The notes: a model not told the origin generated them from the sequence alone. Counted from the first letter of the stretch, positions 26,971 to 36,777 are shown. The stretch: 64,000 bases of DNA from DASSBG01 sp963800395 (GCA_963800395.1 CAWDBD010000014.1:248001-312000); one strand, 5' to 3'. Made by a program: numbers and translations.

Positions 26971-27094
26971 CGAGACATCGGGACGAAGCGTGCGCTGGGC
27001 CTGTGCGGCGTTGTGAAGATGGAAACGCGGATTCGCTTGCCGGTGACATGGTGACAACGGCCGCGCTAGCCGTGCCTCCAGTTACCATACGCGG

Positions 27095-28383
27095 ATGAAG
27101 ACCCTCGACCAATGGCTGGCCTGGCAGCAGCAGGTGCATCGGCGCGAAATCGACCTTGGCCTTGAACGCCTGCGTATCGTCTGGCAGCGACTGGGTGCGC
27201 GACGACCGGCCGCGTGCGTGATCACGGTAGGAGGCACCAACGGCAAGGGCAGTACCGTGGCTCTGCTGGAGGCCATGCTGACGTGCGCCGGGCATGCGGT
27301 GGGCTGCTACACCTCGCCGCATCTGCTGCGCTACAACGAGCGCATTCGTCTGCGTGGCGAAGACGTGGGCGATGAAGCCCTGATCAAGGTGTTCGAACGC
27401 ATCGAGGCGGCGCGCCAGGATACCCCGCTGACCTGGTTCGAGCATGGCACGCTGGCCGCGCTGGAGCTGATGGCCGACGCCGGTCTGGACGTGGCGGTAC
27501 TCGAAGTCGGGCTGGGCGGTCGCCTGGATGCTGTCAACCTGATCGATGCCGATGCGGCCATCGTCACCTCCGTGGGCATCGATCACGTGGACTACCTGGG
27601 TCCGGATCGCGACAGCATCGGCCGCGAGAAGGCCGGGATCTTCCGCCGGAACCGACCTGCCATCGTCGCCGATCCGCAGCCGCCGGCGGGTCTGCTGGAA
27701 TCGGCCCGGAGCTGTGGTGCCACACTGCTGCGATTTGGAGTGGACTTCGAGGTGGTCAGGCAGGCCGATGTATGGATGTGGCGAACTCGTGATGCCGCAT
27801 GCGGAGCCATGCCGATCTCGTGCTCGATGCACGGGACCTTGATCGATCCGGCCGCAAACAGAACCTGGCAGCCGCATTGATGGCGCTGTGGAGCTTGCGC
27901 GATCGGCTCGGATGGCAGGGGCAAGCCAGTGCCGATGCTGCCGCGGGCATTCAGCCGCCCGGACGGGTGCAGCGACTGCCCGGCCAGCCGCAAGTCATCG
28001 TGGATGTGGCGCACAATCCGCAGGCCTCAGAGGCGCTGGCCGAATGGCTGCGCTCGAACGATTGCCGAGGCCGTACGCTGGCCGTGTTCAGCGCCATGGC
28101 CGACAAGGATATTGCCGGCATTGCCTCAGTGATGGGCCCGCTCATCGATCACTGGCATGTGTGTCCGTTGCCCGAAGCCGGGCCGCGGGGCCTGGACAGT
28201 GACGCGGTGAAGCATCGCATCGGCAATGGCTGGCCGCAGGCCGAATGTACGGCCCATGCCAGCGTCGGCGCCGCGCTGGCTGCCGCCTGCGGCCAGGCCG
28301 GACCCCATGACAGGGTGCTGGCGTTCGGCTCTTTCGTTCTGGCCGGGGCCGTCCTGCGCGAGCGGAACCAACCGGTCGCCTAG
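27095..28383 (+). pseudogene. folC: Folylpolyglutamate/dihydrofolate synthase, frameshifted
   Basis: FolC adds glutamate to folates and forms dihydrofolate. The N-terminal frame (27095-27880) has ITVGGTNGKGSTVALLEAML (P-loop), YTSPHLLRYNERIR and GLGGRLDAVNLIDADAAIVT. The C-terminal frame (to 28383) has SGRKQNLAAALMALW, VIVDVAHNPQASEALAEWL and the DRVLAFGSFVLAGAVL end. Both halves are well conserved, but the frame drops by one somewhere in about 27780-27830, consistent with a one-base deletion. Because folC is normally essential and SPOR-cvpA-purF follow as usual, I suspect an assembly error rather than real loss. No slippery heptamer suggests programmed frameshifting. Confidence 0.88.
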
Positions 28384-28445
28384 GTGTGATCTCCAGTAGG
28401 TTGTTCAGTCAGGACCTGGCATGGGAGCAGCGGATCGGCATGTTC

Positions 28446-28608
28446 GTCATCCTGGGCGCTGCGTAGCGGCGATCCGGGATCCATTTTGATCTTGATGAAT
28501 GATGCCGTGAGGTGGACTGTTCAAATGGATCCCGGGTTTCCTCGCTCCTCAACGCGCGGTCATCCATGCCCGCTCCCCGCGTCGCCTGCGGCGGCCCCAG
28601 GATGACAG
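28446..28608. repeat. Dispersed repeat, family B, two modules in inverse orientation
   Basis: A left module (GTCATCCTGGGCGCTGCGTA...GATCCATTTTG) and a right module (ATGGATCCCGGGTTTCCTCG...CCCCAGGATGAC) face each other between folC and the SPOR gene. Apart from this repeat and a -10 box near 28681, the 28384-28715 gap is empty. Confidence 0.8.
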
Positions 28609-28680
28609 GTGAATGGATATTCATCCGCACATCAGTCGCGTTCCACTGAACAATCTGGTGGGTTTGCATGCCTAAACCGC

Positions 28681-28686
28681 TATAAT
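28681..28686 (+). promoter_or_regulatory. Candidate -10 box for the SPOR-cvpA-purF genes
   Basis: A perfect TATAAT lies 30 bases before the ATG of the SPOR-domain gene. No good -35 box is found at 16-18 bases, so this is either a weak or an activator-dependent promoter. Confidence 0.35.
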
Positions 28687-28715
28687 ACGGGCCTGATGAG
28701 CCAGCTGGTGTGTTG

Positions 28716-29597
28716 ATGGATCCTGCCTTGAAACAACGTCTTCTGGGCGCAGCCGTGCTGATTGCACTGGCGGTCGTGTTTGTGCCGATGTTTTTCCCCG
28801 GTGCGCCGCCGAAACCCGAATCCGACAACGTCAGTCTGGAGATTCCTGCGGAGCCCGGCAGCGAGTTGAAGAGCCAGGTTTTCCAGCTGGACGTGCCCGC
28901 TCAGAGTGACGCGCAGTCCGCCCAGTCTGCGCCGACCGCTGCGGCCAGTGCGCCCGTGCCGGTACCGACTCAGGCACAGGCTCCCGCCGTCAGCCAATCT
29001 GCAGCGGTGCCGGAGACTGCTGCAGCGCCTGCAGAAGCCGAGAACAAGCCCGCGACGCCAGTGGGTACCGCTGCGGCCACACGGTTCGCCATCAGCCTGG
29101 GTGTTTTTGCCAACACCGGCAATGCCGACTCGCGTCTGGCCAAGGCCAAGCTGCTGGGTTATCCGGCGTACATGGAAACCGTCCAGATCAGCGGCAAGCC
29201 GGCACATGCCGTGCGTGTGGGACCATTTGATGGGCGCGCTGCAGCGGAAGCGGCACGCCTGCGCCTGAAGGCGGAGATGCCAGGTGACAAACCCAGCCTG
29301 GTGGCGCTGGGTGGTTCAAGCAGCAAGGATGCGCCAGCCAGTGCGGTCGCCGACAATGCCGCCGGGGGCTGGGCGGTGCAACTGGCCGCATCGCGCAGTC
29401 GGGACGATGCCATGCGCTTGCGCGATACGGTACGCAAGGCCGGTTTCGAGGCTTTCGTGGACGACACCCGGGACAGCGAAGGTACCTGGTGGCGCGTACG
29501 CGTCGGGCCGCGCACGCAGCGTGCCGATGCCGAGGCATTGAAGAAGGCCATCAAGCGCAAACTGGGCAGGGATGGTCTGGTGGTGGCTCATCCGTGA
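28716..29597 (+). CDS. SPOR-domain membrane protein (DedD-like)
   Basis: The 293-residue protein has one N-terminal membrane helix (LLGAAVLIALAVVFVPMFF) with a short cytoplasmic tail, then an Ala/Pro/Gln-rich linker. Two C-terminal SPOR domains follow (about 115-190 and 215-292; FAISLGVFANTGNADSRLAK and WAVQLAASRSRDDAMRLRD). SPOR domains bind denuded glycan strands at division septa, and DedD promotes septal peptidoglycan synthesis. The folC-dedD-cvpA-purF order matches E. coli and supports the call. The ATG at 28716 was preferred to in-frame GTG and TTG codons just upstream, since it gives the typical short tail. Two SPOR domains rather than one are noteworthy. Confidence 0.88.
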   Translation: MDPALKQRLLGAAVLIALAVVFVPMFFPGAPPKPESDNVSLEIPAEPGSELKSQVFQLDVPAQSDAQSAQSAPTAAASAPVPVPTQAQAPAVSQSAAVPETAAAPAEAENKPATPVGTAAATRFAISLGVFANTGNADSRLAKAKLLGYPAYMETVQISGKPAHAVRVGPFDGRAAAEAARLRLKAEMPGDKPSLVALGGSSSKDAPASAVADNAAGGWAVQLAASRSRDDAMRLRDTVRKAGFEAFVDDTRDSEGTWWRVRVGPRTQRADAEALKKAIKRKLGRDGLVVAHP

Positions 29598-29659
29598 GAC
29601 ATGAGCGTATTAATGCCGGTCAGTCGGTGGGCAAGTTGAGAGGCTTCGATCGTGCGGAC

Positions 29660-29689
29660 GGGACTCGGGACTCGGGACTCGGGACTCGG
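29660..29689. repeat. Heptamer tandem array (GGGACTC)n
   Basis: Four copies of GGGACTC in the 180-base gap before cvpA, similar in type to the arrays around 23.6-23.9 kb. Confidence 0.85.
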
Positions 29690-29777
29690 TCTTGTCTCCG
29701 GTCGGGCCTTGGAGTCTGCGGTGATCCAGCATGGACCGGCATTGCCCGTTTCGCGCCAGGCAAGTTGTTCCAGGGCC

Positions 29778-30383
29778 ATGAACTGGGCTGACTACGCCAT
29801 CATCGGTATTCTCGCGCTTTCCGTCCTCATGGGGCTGTGGCGAGGGCTGATCAGCGAGGTACTTTCACTGGGCGTGTGGATTGCCGCGGTGTGGGTAGCC
29901 TGGGTGTTCGGTGACGATGTGGCTGCATTGATCGGCGATTCGGTCAGCCTGCCGTCGGCGCGCATGGTGCTGGGCTACGGTGCCTGTTTTTTTGCCGTGC
30001 TCATCCTCGGCGCCTTGCTCAATTTCGTGCTGCACAAACTGGTCGAGGGCACCGGCTTGAGCGGCAGCGACCGCATGTTCGGCATGCTGTTCGGCTTGCT
30101 GCGCGGTGTGCTGGTGATCGTTGTGGGTGTCATGCTGCTGGGTTTCACGCCATTTCCGCGCGATCCCTGGTGGCAGCAGTCGCAATTGCTGCCCAGCTTT
30201 CGTTCCGCCGCCACATGGTTGGGCAAGCGATTGCCGGACAAGCTGGAAAAGTATCTTGATTTCAATCCTGCCGTTGTATCCAGGGCCATGGCCAACGAGT
30301 TGGTGCCAGTGACGGCGCGTACCGCCGGTGCCCCGGCCGCTGCGGCGAGCGCGGGTCCTGCCCTGCAAATAAAAGAGAATTGA
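29778..30383 (+). CDS. cvpA: CvpA family membrane protein
   Basis: The 201-residue inner-membrane protein has about four helices (WADYAIIGILALSVLMGLWR; VWIAAVWVAWVFGDDVAAL; YGACFFAVLILGALLNFVL; LLRGVLVIVVGVMLLGF), the layout of the CvpA/colicin V production family. It lies three bases before purF, its usual partner. The start MNWADYAIIG at 29778 matches family N-termini. Its molecular role is unresolved; in enterobacteria it affects colicin V production and envelope stress. Confidence 0.92.
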   Translation: MNWADYAIIGILALSVLMGLWRGLISEVLSLGVWIAAVWVAWVFGDDVAALIGDSVSLPSARMVLGYGACFFAVLILGALLNFVLHKLVEGTGLSGSDRMFGMLFGLLRGVLVIVVGVMLLGFTPFPRDPWWQQSQLLPSFRSAATWLGKRLPDKLEKYLDFNPAVVSRAMANELVPVTARTAGAPAAAASAGPALQIKEN

Positions 30384-30386
30384 GCG

Positions 30387-31874
30387 ATGTGTGGAATTAT
30401 CGGAATAGTTGGCAAGCGTGACGTGGCCACGGCCCTGTATGACGGCTTGACCGTGCTGCAGCATCGCGGCCAGGATGCGGCTGGCATTGCCACCCAGGAC
30501 GGGTCGCGGTTGTGCCTGCACAAACGCATCGGGCTGGTGCGCGACGTGTTCCGCCAGGCCGACATGCAAAAGCTGCGTGGCAGTGTCGGTATCGGCCATT
30601 GCCGCTACCCGACCGCGGGTAGCGAGAATGACCAGGAGGCTCAGCCGTTCTACGTCAACTCGCCCTGGGGTATTGCCTTCGGCCATAACGGCAACCTGGT
30701 CAACAACGAAGCGCTGCAGCGAGAGATGTTCGAGGTTGATCGTCGCCATATCAATACCGAATCCGACTCCGAGATCCTGCTCAATCTGCTGGCGCATGAA
30801 TTGCAGGAGCAGGGCAGGGACCTGCTTACGCCGGAACATTTGTTCAAGGCCGTGGCCGGCGTGCATGCGCGCGCTCGCGGGGGCTATGCGTGCGTGGGGC
30901 TGGTGGTGGGATGGGGCCTGGTAGCCTTTCGTGACCCCCATGGCATCCGGCCGCTGGTACTCGGGCAGCGTCAGACCGACCATGGCACCGAATTTGCCGT
31001 GGCGTCCGAGTCGGTGGCCCTGGATATCCTGGGCTTCCAGTTGATGCGCGACGTGGAGCCCGGCGAGGCGGTCCTGATCACCGCCGAGGGCGAGTTGCAC
31101 ACCCGTGTGTGTGCCGAACCTCAGGCGCACACCCCGTGCATATTCGAATACGTGTATCTGGCCCGTCCCGATTCGATGATCGATGACGTGTCCGTGTACA
31201 AGTCGCGCTTGCGCATGGGCGAGAAACTTGCCGAGCGCATCAATGCCGAGTGGCCCGATCACGATATCGATACCGTGATACCCATTCCCGACACGGCGCG
31301 CACTGCAGCCAGCACCCTGGCGGTCGAACTGGGCTTGCCGTTCCGCGAGGGCTTCGTCAAGAACCGCTACATCGGCCGCACCTTCATCATGCCCGGGCAG
31401 GTGGAAAGGCAGAAATCGGTGCGTCGCAAACTCAACGCCATCGATCTGGAGTTCCGTGGCAAGAATGTGCTGCTGGTGGACGATTCCATCGTCCGCGGCA
31501 CCACCTCAAGGCAAATCGTGCAAATGGCTCGCGAGGCCGGCGCACGCCGGGTGTACTTTGCATCGGCCGCGCCGCCTGTACGCTATCCCAGCGTGTACGG
31601 CATCGACATGCCGGCAGCAAGCGAACTGGTTGCCTCGGGTCGCACTATCGAGGAGATCCGCCAGTTGATCGGTGCCGACTGGCTGCTGTACCAGAACCTT
31701 GATGATCTGATCGACGCCGTTGCCGAGGGTACCGATCACATCCAGCGCTTCGATACGTCCTGTTTCTCGGGTGAATACATCACCGGCATCGACCCCGAGT
31801 ACTTCAAGCGCCTTGAAACCCAGCGCTCCGACGCCGCCCTGACCACCCGCCGCACCAGCACCGCACCGGCCTGA
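30387..31874 (+). CDS. purF: Amidophosphoribosyltransferase
   Basis: PurF catalyses the first committed step of purine synthesis, converting PRPP and glutamine to phosphoribosylamine. The 495-residue protein begins MCGIIGIVG, with Cys2 as the Ntn glutaminase nucleophile after Met removal. It has GIGHCRYPTAGS in the glutaminase domain and the PRPP loop NVLLVDDSIVRGTTSRQIV near residue 370. It follows cvpA by three bases. A PurR-type operator was not identified. Length and motifs are typical of the E. coli type without an obvious propeptide. Confidence 0.97.
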   Translation: MCGIIGIVGKRDVATALYDGLTVLQHRGQDAAGIATQDGSRLCLHKRIGLVRDVFRQADMQKLRGSVGIGHCRYPTAGSENDQEAQPFYVNSPWGIAFGHNGNLVNNEALQREMFEVDRRHINTESDSEILLNLLAHELQEQGRDLLTPEHLFKAVAGVHARARGGYACVGLVVGWGLVAFRDPHGIRPLVLGQRQTDHGTEFAVASESVALDILGFQLMRDVEPGEAVLITAEGELHTRVCAEPQAHTPCIFEYVYLARPDSMIDDVSVYKSRLRMGEKLAERINAEWPDHDIDTVIPIPDTARTAASTLAVELGLPFREGFVKNRYIGRTFIMPGQVERQKSVRRKLNAIDLEFRGKNVLLVDDSIVRGTTSRQIVQMAREAGARRVYFASAAPPVRYPSVYGIDMPAASELVASGRTIEEIRQLIGADWLLYQNLDDLIDAVAEGTDHIQRFDTSCFSGEYITGIDPEYFKRLETQRSDAALTTRRTSTAPA

Positions 31875-31936
31875 GCTCGCAGCGCACGAGCCGCAAGCGC
31901 TGCCATTGCCTGGTCGATCATGGCAAGCTGCACCCC

Positions 31937-33085
31937 ATGCGAATCCTGCACATCGGAAAATTCTGGCCACCGTTTGCCGGCGGCATCGAGCGGCTCGCCT
32001 GGGATGTGTGCACGGGGCTGGCCGCAGACGGTGTGCAGGTGGATGTGCTGGCACACGCCGAGCCTCGTTGCTGGCGTTCCTCCGAGCATCTGGACCATGG
32101 CGTTCGCGTGCACCTGGCCGCTTGCCTCGGGCAACTGGCATACGCACCGGTCAGCCCCTCGTTCGGACTACTGCTGCGGCGGCTGATCATGCGTCAGCAA
32201 CCGCAGCTGCTGCACATGCATCTGCCCAATCCGTCGGCCTTCTGGGCATTGGCATTGCCGGCGGCGCGGCGCCTGCCGTGGGTGCTGCACTGGCATTCGG
32301 ATATTGCCGGGGTGGAAGCGCCCGCCTCGGTGCGGGCGCTGTATCGTGTGTATCGGCCGTTCGAAACGGCGCAGTTGCGGCACGCGACCCGCATCATCTG
32401 CACCTCTCCGGAATACCGCCAGCGCAGTGCCACGCTGCGCCCGTGGCTGGACAAGACCTGCGTTATCGCGCCGGGCTCGCCACCGCTGCCGCCCGTGTCG
32501 GATGCAGCTAGGAAAAGCGCCGAGGCGCGCTGGCCCGGCCAGGGCTTGCGTCTGCTGGCGCTGGGGCGACTGAGCCATTTCAAGGGTTTCGACGTGCTGC
32601 TGCGTGCACTGGCGCAGGTGCCCGGCGTCCAGTTGCTGCTGGTTGGGGATGGCGAGTGCGCACCGGCCCTGCGTGCGCAGGTGATCGAGCTGGGTCTGGG
32701 CGGGCGCGTGCGTCTTGCGGGTACCCTGGTCGGTGCCGAGCGCGACGCCGTGTACCAGGCGGCGGAGGCATTCTGCATGCCGTCCACGGCGCGCAGCGAA
32801 TCATTCGGGCTGGTGCTGCTTGAGGCCATGAGCGCGGGCCTGCCGATTCTCGCCAGCGCCATCGAGGGCGCCGGCGTGTTGCACGTGCTCGACCATGGCC
32901 GTGCCGGGCGCCTGCTGCCGCCGGGCGACCCGCAGGCGCTGGCCGCAGCACTTGCCGACTGGGTGGCGCAGCCGCAGATGCGGCGCGAGCTGGGCATGGC
33001 CGGCTATCGGCGCTGGCAGCAGCAATTCACCCTGGATGAAAGCACCAGCCGGATCAAGGCGCTGTACCAGGACATTCTCCAGTAG
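31937..33085 (+). CDS. Family 4 glycosyltransferase
   Basis: This 382-residue GT-B fold protein begins ILHIGKFWPPFAGGIERLAW, the N-terminal acceptor-side motif of GT4 enzymes. It has LRLLALGRLSHFKGFDVLLR at the start of the nucleotide-sugar domain and the EX7E-like segment SESFGLVLLEAMSAGLPILA. It probably transfers a hexose onto a lipid-linked or cell-surface glycan; donor and acceptor cannot be read from sequence. Its last 82 bases overlap the 3' end of the convergent membrane-protein gene, which may be an artefact of a frameshift in that gene. Confidence 0.9.
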   Translation: MRILHIGKFWPPFAGGIERLAWDVCTGLAADGVQVDVLAHAEPRCWRSSEHLDHGVRVHLAACLGQLAYAPVSPSFGLLLRRLIMRQQPQLLHMHLPNPSAFWALALPAARRLPWVLHWHSDIAGVEAPASVRALYRVYRPFETAQLRHATRIICTSPEYRQRSATLRPWLDKTCVIAPGSPPLPPVSDAARKSAEARWPGQGLRLLALGRLSHFKGFDVLLRALAQVPGVQLLLVGDGECAPALRAQVIELGLGGRVRLAGTLVGAERDAVYQAAEAFCMPSTARSESFGLVLLEAMSAGLPILASAIEGAGVLHVLDHGRAGRLLPPGDPQALAAALADWVAQPQMRRELGMAGYRRWQQQFTLDESTSRIKALYQDILQ

Positions 33086-34554
33086 GCGGGGCAGGCCGGC
33101 ATGCATCGCGCCGACCTCACGACCATCGTGCAGCCCTGCCTCTGTCTCAGGTCGTTGCGGTCTCGGCCTCGTCCGCAAACAGCATGCGCCAGCAGATAGA
33201 CCAGTGCCGGCACCATCTGCAGCATCAGTCGGTTGATTGAAGTGAAGTCGCTGGCCCAGGCGCCCGCGCCGGTGAGGAAGAACAGCACGAACAGGAATGC
33301 CGCTCCGCCCAGCAGACAGATCGACATCAGGCCCAGCCCGCTGCTGTGCCGCAGCTGGTGCCATCGCCAGACCAGCAGCAGCGGCGCAAGCCAGAACAGC
33401 AGGTGCCAGTTGGGAATGGCCAGCAGGCTGCGTGCCACCGCGCCCGCCACCGGGTGCCAGCCCAGCGAAAGGTTGTTCAGGTCGGTGATCAGCAATTGGT
33501 TGGCATCGACATGAACCCAGCCGATGCCGGGCAGGGGCAGGCCGACGCCACCAAAGGCCACCCCCAGTGCCACCACGGTCAGCAGCGCCAGGCCCGCCAG
33601 CAGCTCACCACGCCGCCAGCGCCAGGGCAGCAGACCCAACAGCAGCACGGCCAGCCACAACAGCATCCACACACCGCCCTCGACCTTGAGGGTAGGCAGC
33701 GACAGACCCATCATCAGCGACAGGAGCAGTGCCCCGACATGGCGTGTGCGTTGCCACTGCAGCCAGCAAAGCAGGGTGAACCCGAAGACTGCGGCTACCC
33801 AAAGGTCGGCATAGCCGGCCAGCGCGGCGTGGGTGTTCAGTATCGGCAGGGAGCCCAGCGCATAGGTGGCCAGCAACGCGGGAGCGAAACGGCAGCCGAA
33901 TCCGCGCAGCATGCCGTAGGTGCCCAGCAGCATGGCCAGCCACAGCGCCGGCCAGAGCGTCGTGAATGCCGGGTCACACCAGCAGCCGGCACCGCTGGCG
34001 AACCAGACCTCCAGCCGCGCCAGCATTTCCGGATAGGCGGGTACCACGTCGGTATGCAAGGACGGAGATGCCGAGGTCAGCCAGCGCGAGAAATCGACGA
34101 AAGGCACCCACTGGTCCAGGCCGAACCAGGTTTTCGGTTTCACCGACCAGGCCAGCCAGGCATCCCACGGGAACAGCGGGCGCAGGCGTGCCTCGTCAAA
34201 CAGCAGCCAGGCGTGCCATGCCAGCAACACCAGCAGTATCGCCGCCAGCACCCGCCAGAAGCGTGAGACGGCGGGCTGAGGCATGTGGGCTTCGTGCGGT
34301 TTGCGCCAGTAGCAGCCGCCTGCCGCAAGCGCCACCCCGGCGACTGCCAGCCAGGGGCCAAGTTGCTGCACGCAGTGTTGCGGGCTGACCAGTCCATCGA
34401 ACAGCAGCAACAGCCAGCCGAGCAGCAGCATGCCAGCCAGCCAGCCGCCACCGGCCAGTGCGCACCAGGCCGCATGTCCGCGCGGCCGACCGCACAGTGC
34501 CAGCCATGCGCCCATGCCCAGCAGCCAGGGTGCGATCCAGGCCAGAACCATCAT
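33004..34554 (-). CDS. Polytopic membrane protein, possible glycosyltransferase-like
   Basis: The 516-residue protein has about ten hydrophobic helices and an extracytoplasmic loop (DEARLRPLFPWDAWLAWSVK; the acidic-Asp/Trp region recalls membrane GT-C enzymes). That family assignment is tentative. The last 57 residues are Cys/Arg-rich, unlike the rest, and are read antisense through the GT4 gene. A shift of one base near 33180 would end the protein at 33147 with MLFADEAETATT, a more natural tail. Its ATG overlaps the stop of the upstream membrane-protein gene, and the two belong to one operon with the DUF455 gene. Confidence 0.7.
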   Translation of the reverse strand: MMVLAWIAPWLLGMGAWLALCGRPRGHAAWCALAGGGWLAGMLLLGWLLLLFDGLVSPQHCVQQLGPWLAVAGVALAAGGCYWRKPHEAHMPQPAVSRFWRVLAAILLVLLAWHAWLLFDEARLRPLFPWDAWLAWSVKPKTWFGLDQWVPFVDFSRWLTSASPSLHTDVVPAYPEMLARLEVWFASGAGCWCDPAFTTLWPALWLAMLLGTYGMLRGFGCRFAPALLATYALGSLPILNTHAALAGYADLWVAAVFGFTLLCWLQWQRTRHVGALLLSLMMGLSLPTLKVEGGVWMLLWLAVLLLGLLPWRWRRGELLAGLALLTVVALGVAFGGVGLPLPGIGWVHVDANQLLITDLNNLSLGWHPVAGAVARSLLAIPNWHLLFWLAPLLLVWRWHQLRHSSGLGLMSICLLGGAAFLFVLFFLTGAGAWASDFTSINRLMLQMVPALVYLLAHAVCGRGRDRNDLRQRQGCTMVVRSARCMPACPAYWRMSWYSALIRLVLSSRVNCCCQRR

Positions 34555-35738
34555 GTGCCGGCTCCGGAACGTACGCTGAGCAGCAACATGTCACCCTTGC
34601 GCCACAGCAGGTCACCGTGAATGGCGTAGCCACCCCGGCTAAGGCGGTTGCGGAAACCATCCCAGCGCCAGCTCATGTCCTGGTCGTCGATCAGCAGCAG
34701 GTTGCCGTCCGGGATGGCGCCCGCTGCCATGCCCGGTGACAAGGGTGCCACGTTGTAGGGTCGCAGGAAGAATCCCAGGCGTACCGAGTCCGTCTGACCC
34801 GGGGTCCAGTACAGGACGTGTATGCCTGGCTGCTGCCGGGCCAGAACCGCACGCACCTGTTCGGCGCGGCGCTGCAGCGGACGGTCGGCAATCACCGTGC
34901 TGCGTTCGGTCCAGGGCTTGCCTGCATAAAGCGCTTTGCTGAGGGCATGGTCGCGCTGCATCTGCCCGAGCCAGCCCAGGTCCAGCAGCAGCCAGCCGGC
35001 CACCAGCGCCACCAGTAGCACGCGTCCGCCGCCGCCACGCAACAAGCCGAATAGCCAGGCGATCAGCACGGCGCCAGCCAGGACCAGCGCCAGTACAACA
35101 GTCGGCGCGCTGCGCCAGTGATACGGCGTCGCCGACTGGTTGGCATTGATGCTGCGCATCGACCATGCGTTCCACGCCAGGAAGCGGGTGACAAGCGCAT
35201 GCCACAGGCCGCCGATCGATCGCGACTCCAGGCTCATGTCCTGAAGCACGAACGGCTGAAAGGCAAATCCCGGCGGGGTCTGGCCGGGCATCGGGTATTC
35301 GCTGAAACCCAGTTCGGTGACCTGACCGCGCCAACCGGCAACCTGCGACAGATCCAGGGTTGATGCGCCGATACCGGGCCAGGGCAGGGTGACGCTTCGC
35401 ACATCATCGGGTTTGCTGCGGGTGCGGAAGATGAGGGCAAGCTCGAGGGTGCGCGGAAAGTGTTGCAGCCGGTAGCGGAGCAGGGTCATTCTGTCGGCGT
35501 CGATCGCGTCTGCCAGTTGCCAGGATTGCAGGCCTTGCGCGTACTTGCCGAGCTCACTGACCTGCAGCCCGGCGTCGGATCTGCTGGCGTCACCGGCAAT
35601 ACTGTGGAGTTCCTGACCGGCAAACTGACGGCCGTGCTCGGCGTGCCACGGCGTACCAAGCCGGATGCCGGCAGCCCATGCCAGAACCAGCAGTGCCCAC
35701 AACAGCATGCTGGCGCACGCCAGCAACACGCGCCTCAT
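34551..35738 (-). CDS. Membrane protein of unknown function
   Basis: The 395-residue protein has an N-terminal signal-anchor helix, a long extracytoplasmic region (about 30-205) and two membrane helices near 210-260 (VVLALVLAGAVLIAWLFGLL and VLLVALVAGWLLLDLGWLG). A second soluble domain with WTERSTVIADRPLQRRAEQV follows. I do not recognise the family. Overlapping start and stop codons on both sides (ATGA type) tie it to the DUF455 gene and to the polytopic membrane protein. A role in surface glycan or envelope processing is suggested only by nearby glycosyltransferases. Confidence 0.75.
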   Translation of the reverse strand: MRRVLLACASMLLWALLVLAWAAGIRLGTPWHAEHGRQFAGQELHSIAGDASRSDAGLQVSELGKYAQGLQSWQLADAIDADRMTLLRYRLQHFPRTLELALIFRTRSKPDDVRSVTLPWPGIGASTLDLSQVAGWRGQVTELGFSEYPMPGQTPPGFAFQPFVLQDMSLESRSIGGLWHALVTRFLAWNAWSMRSINANQSATPYHWRSAPTVVLALVLAGAVLIAWLFGLLRGGGGRVLLVALVAGWLLLDLGWLGQMQRDHALSKALYAGKPWTERSTVIADRPLQRRAEQVRAVLARQQPGIHVLYWTPGQTDSVRLGFFLRPYNVAPLSPGMAAGAIPDGNLLLIDDQDMSWRWDGFRNRLSRGGYAIHGDLLWRKGDMLLLSVRSGAGT

Positions 35739-36538
35739 GCCTGTTGCTCCAGGCGGTCCAGTTCCGTGGCGCTGAATCCGGCGGCAAGCCGGGCCTCGCG
35801 ATTGAACGGCGGCTTCAGTGGCGTGGCCATGCGGCTTGCGAGCAATTCGCGGAAGGTGGCTTCAGGTTCGCAGCCGGCACGTTTGCAGCACCAGGCAAAC
35901 CAGCGCGAGCCGGCTGCCACGTGCGGGATTTCCTCCTCCAGGATCACCTCCAGCACGGCCACGCTGGATTCATCGCCGGCGGCGCGGAAACGCTCGATCA
36001 TTCCCGGTGTGACATCCAGGCCTCGTGCTTCCAGCACCCGGGGTACCAGGGCCATGCGCGCCAGGCACGAATCGGAGGTCTTGCAGGCCATGTCCCACAG
36101 CCCGTTGTGCGCATCGAAGTCGCCGTAGCGGTGGCCGCAATCGGCCAGGCGCTCCGCCAGCATGCCGAAGTGCCGTGCCTCGTCGGCAGCAATGCCGACC
36201 CAGTCGTCGTAATAGGCGCGTGGCATGTCCCGGAAGCGGTACACCGCATCCCAGGCGAGGTTGATCGCATTGAACTCGATATGTGCGACCGCGTGCAAAA
36301 GGGCGGCGCGCCCATCCGGGCTGCCCAGCTTGCGTCGGGGCAAATCACGCGGCGGAACCAGGCGCGGCCGGGGAGGCCGTCCGGCGACTTTTTCTGCCGC
36401 CAGGGGTGCCGCAGAATCATGCTGCAAAGCCAGCTCGCCGGCACGCCACGCGCTCAGCGCGCGCGCAGTCAGGTCGAGCTTGCGCTCGGGCTGCGCCTCG
36501 GTCAGGCATTCAAGTGCAACAGTGTCCAGGGTTCGCAT
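35735..36538 (-). CDS. DUF455 family ferritin-like protein
   Basis: The 267-residue soluble protein has helices with HAVAHIEFNAINLAWDAVYR, DDWVGIAADEARHFGMLAER and ILEEEIPHVAAGSRWFAW. These provide the E...ExxH pairs expected of a ferritin-like di-metal site, which defines DUF455 (related to MiaE-type hydroxylases). A metal-dependent oxidoreductase role is therefore plausible, but the substrate is unknown. The start MRTLDTVALE at 36538 was chosen; upstream in-frame codons lie in repeat-rich intergenic DNA. It is the first gene of a three-gene operon with two membrane proteins. Confidence 0.85.
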   Translation of the reverse strand: MRTLDTVALECLTEAQPERKLDLTARALSAWRAGELALQHDSAAPLAAEKVAGRPPRPRLVPPRDLPRRKLGSPDGRAALLHAVAHIEFNAINLAWDAVYRFRDMPRAYYDDWVGIAADEARHFGMLAERLADCGHRYGDFDAHNGLWDMACKTSDSCLARMALVPRVLEARGLDVTPGMIERFRAAGDESSVAVLEVILEEEIPHVAAGSRWFAWCCKRAGCEPEATFRELLASRMATPLKPPFNREARLAAGFSATELDRLEQQA

Positions 36539-36777
36539 GGCGTGCAGGCTTTTTGCAGGGGGTATTGCGCCTTGCCAACCACCATCACCCCCAGACAATG
36601 CGCGCGGCAGCATTATGACACAGGGAATGGACGCAACCGACCCGCCAAATCGGACAAATGAGCCACCTCGTTGCTGTCCGAATCTCGGCGCTTCGTCATT
36701 GCGGTCGGCGCGCCGCAGCGACCCGGGGACTATCCCGCACAGCCGGGTTGAGGTAGTGCGCACAGTTCGGGGCGGAA

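Noticed and set aside
27780..27880. Programmed frameshift in folC
   Set aside because: No slippery heptamer or downstream pseudoknot is visible, and other essential genes show similar breaks, so an indel is simpler.
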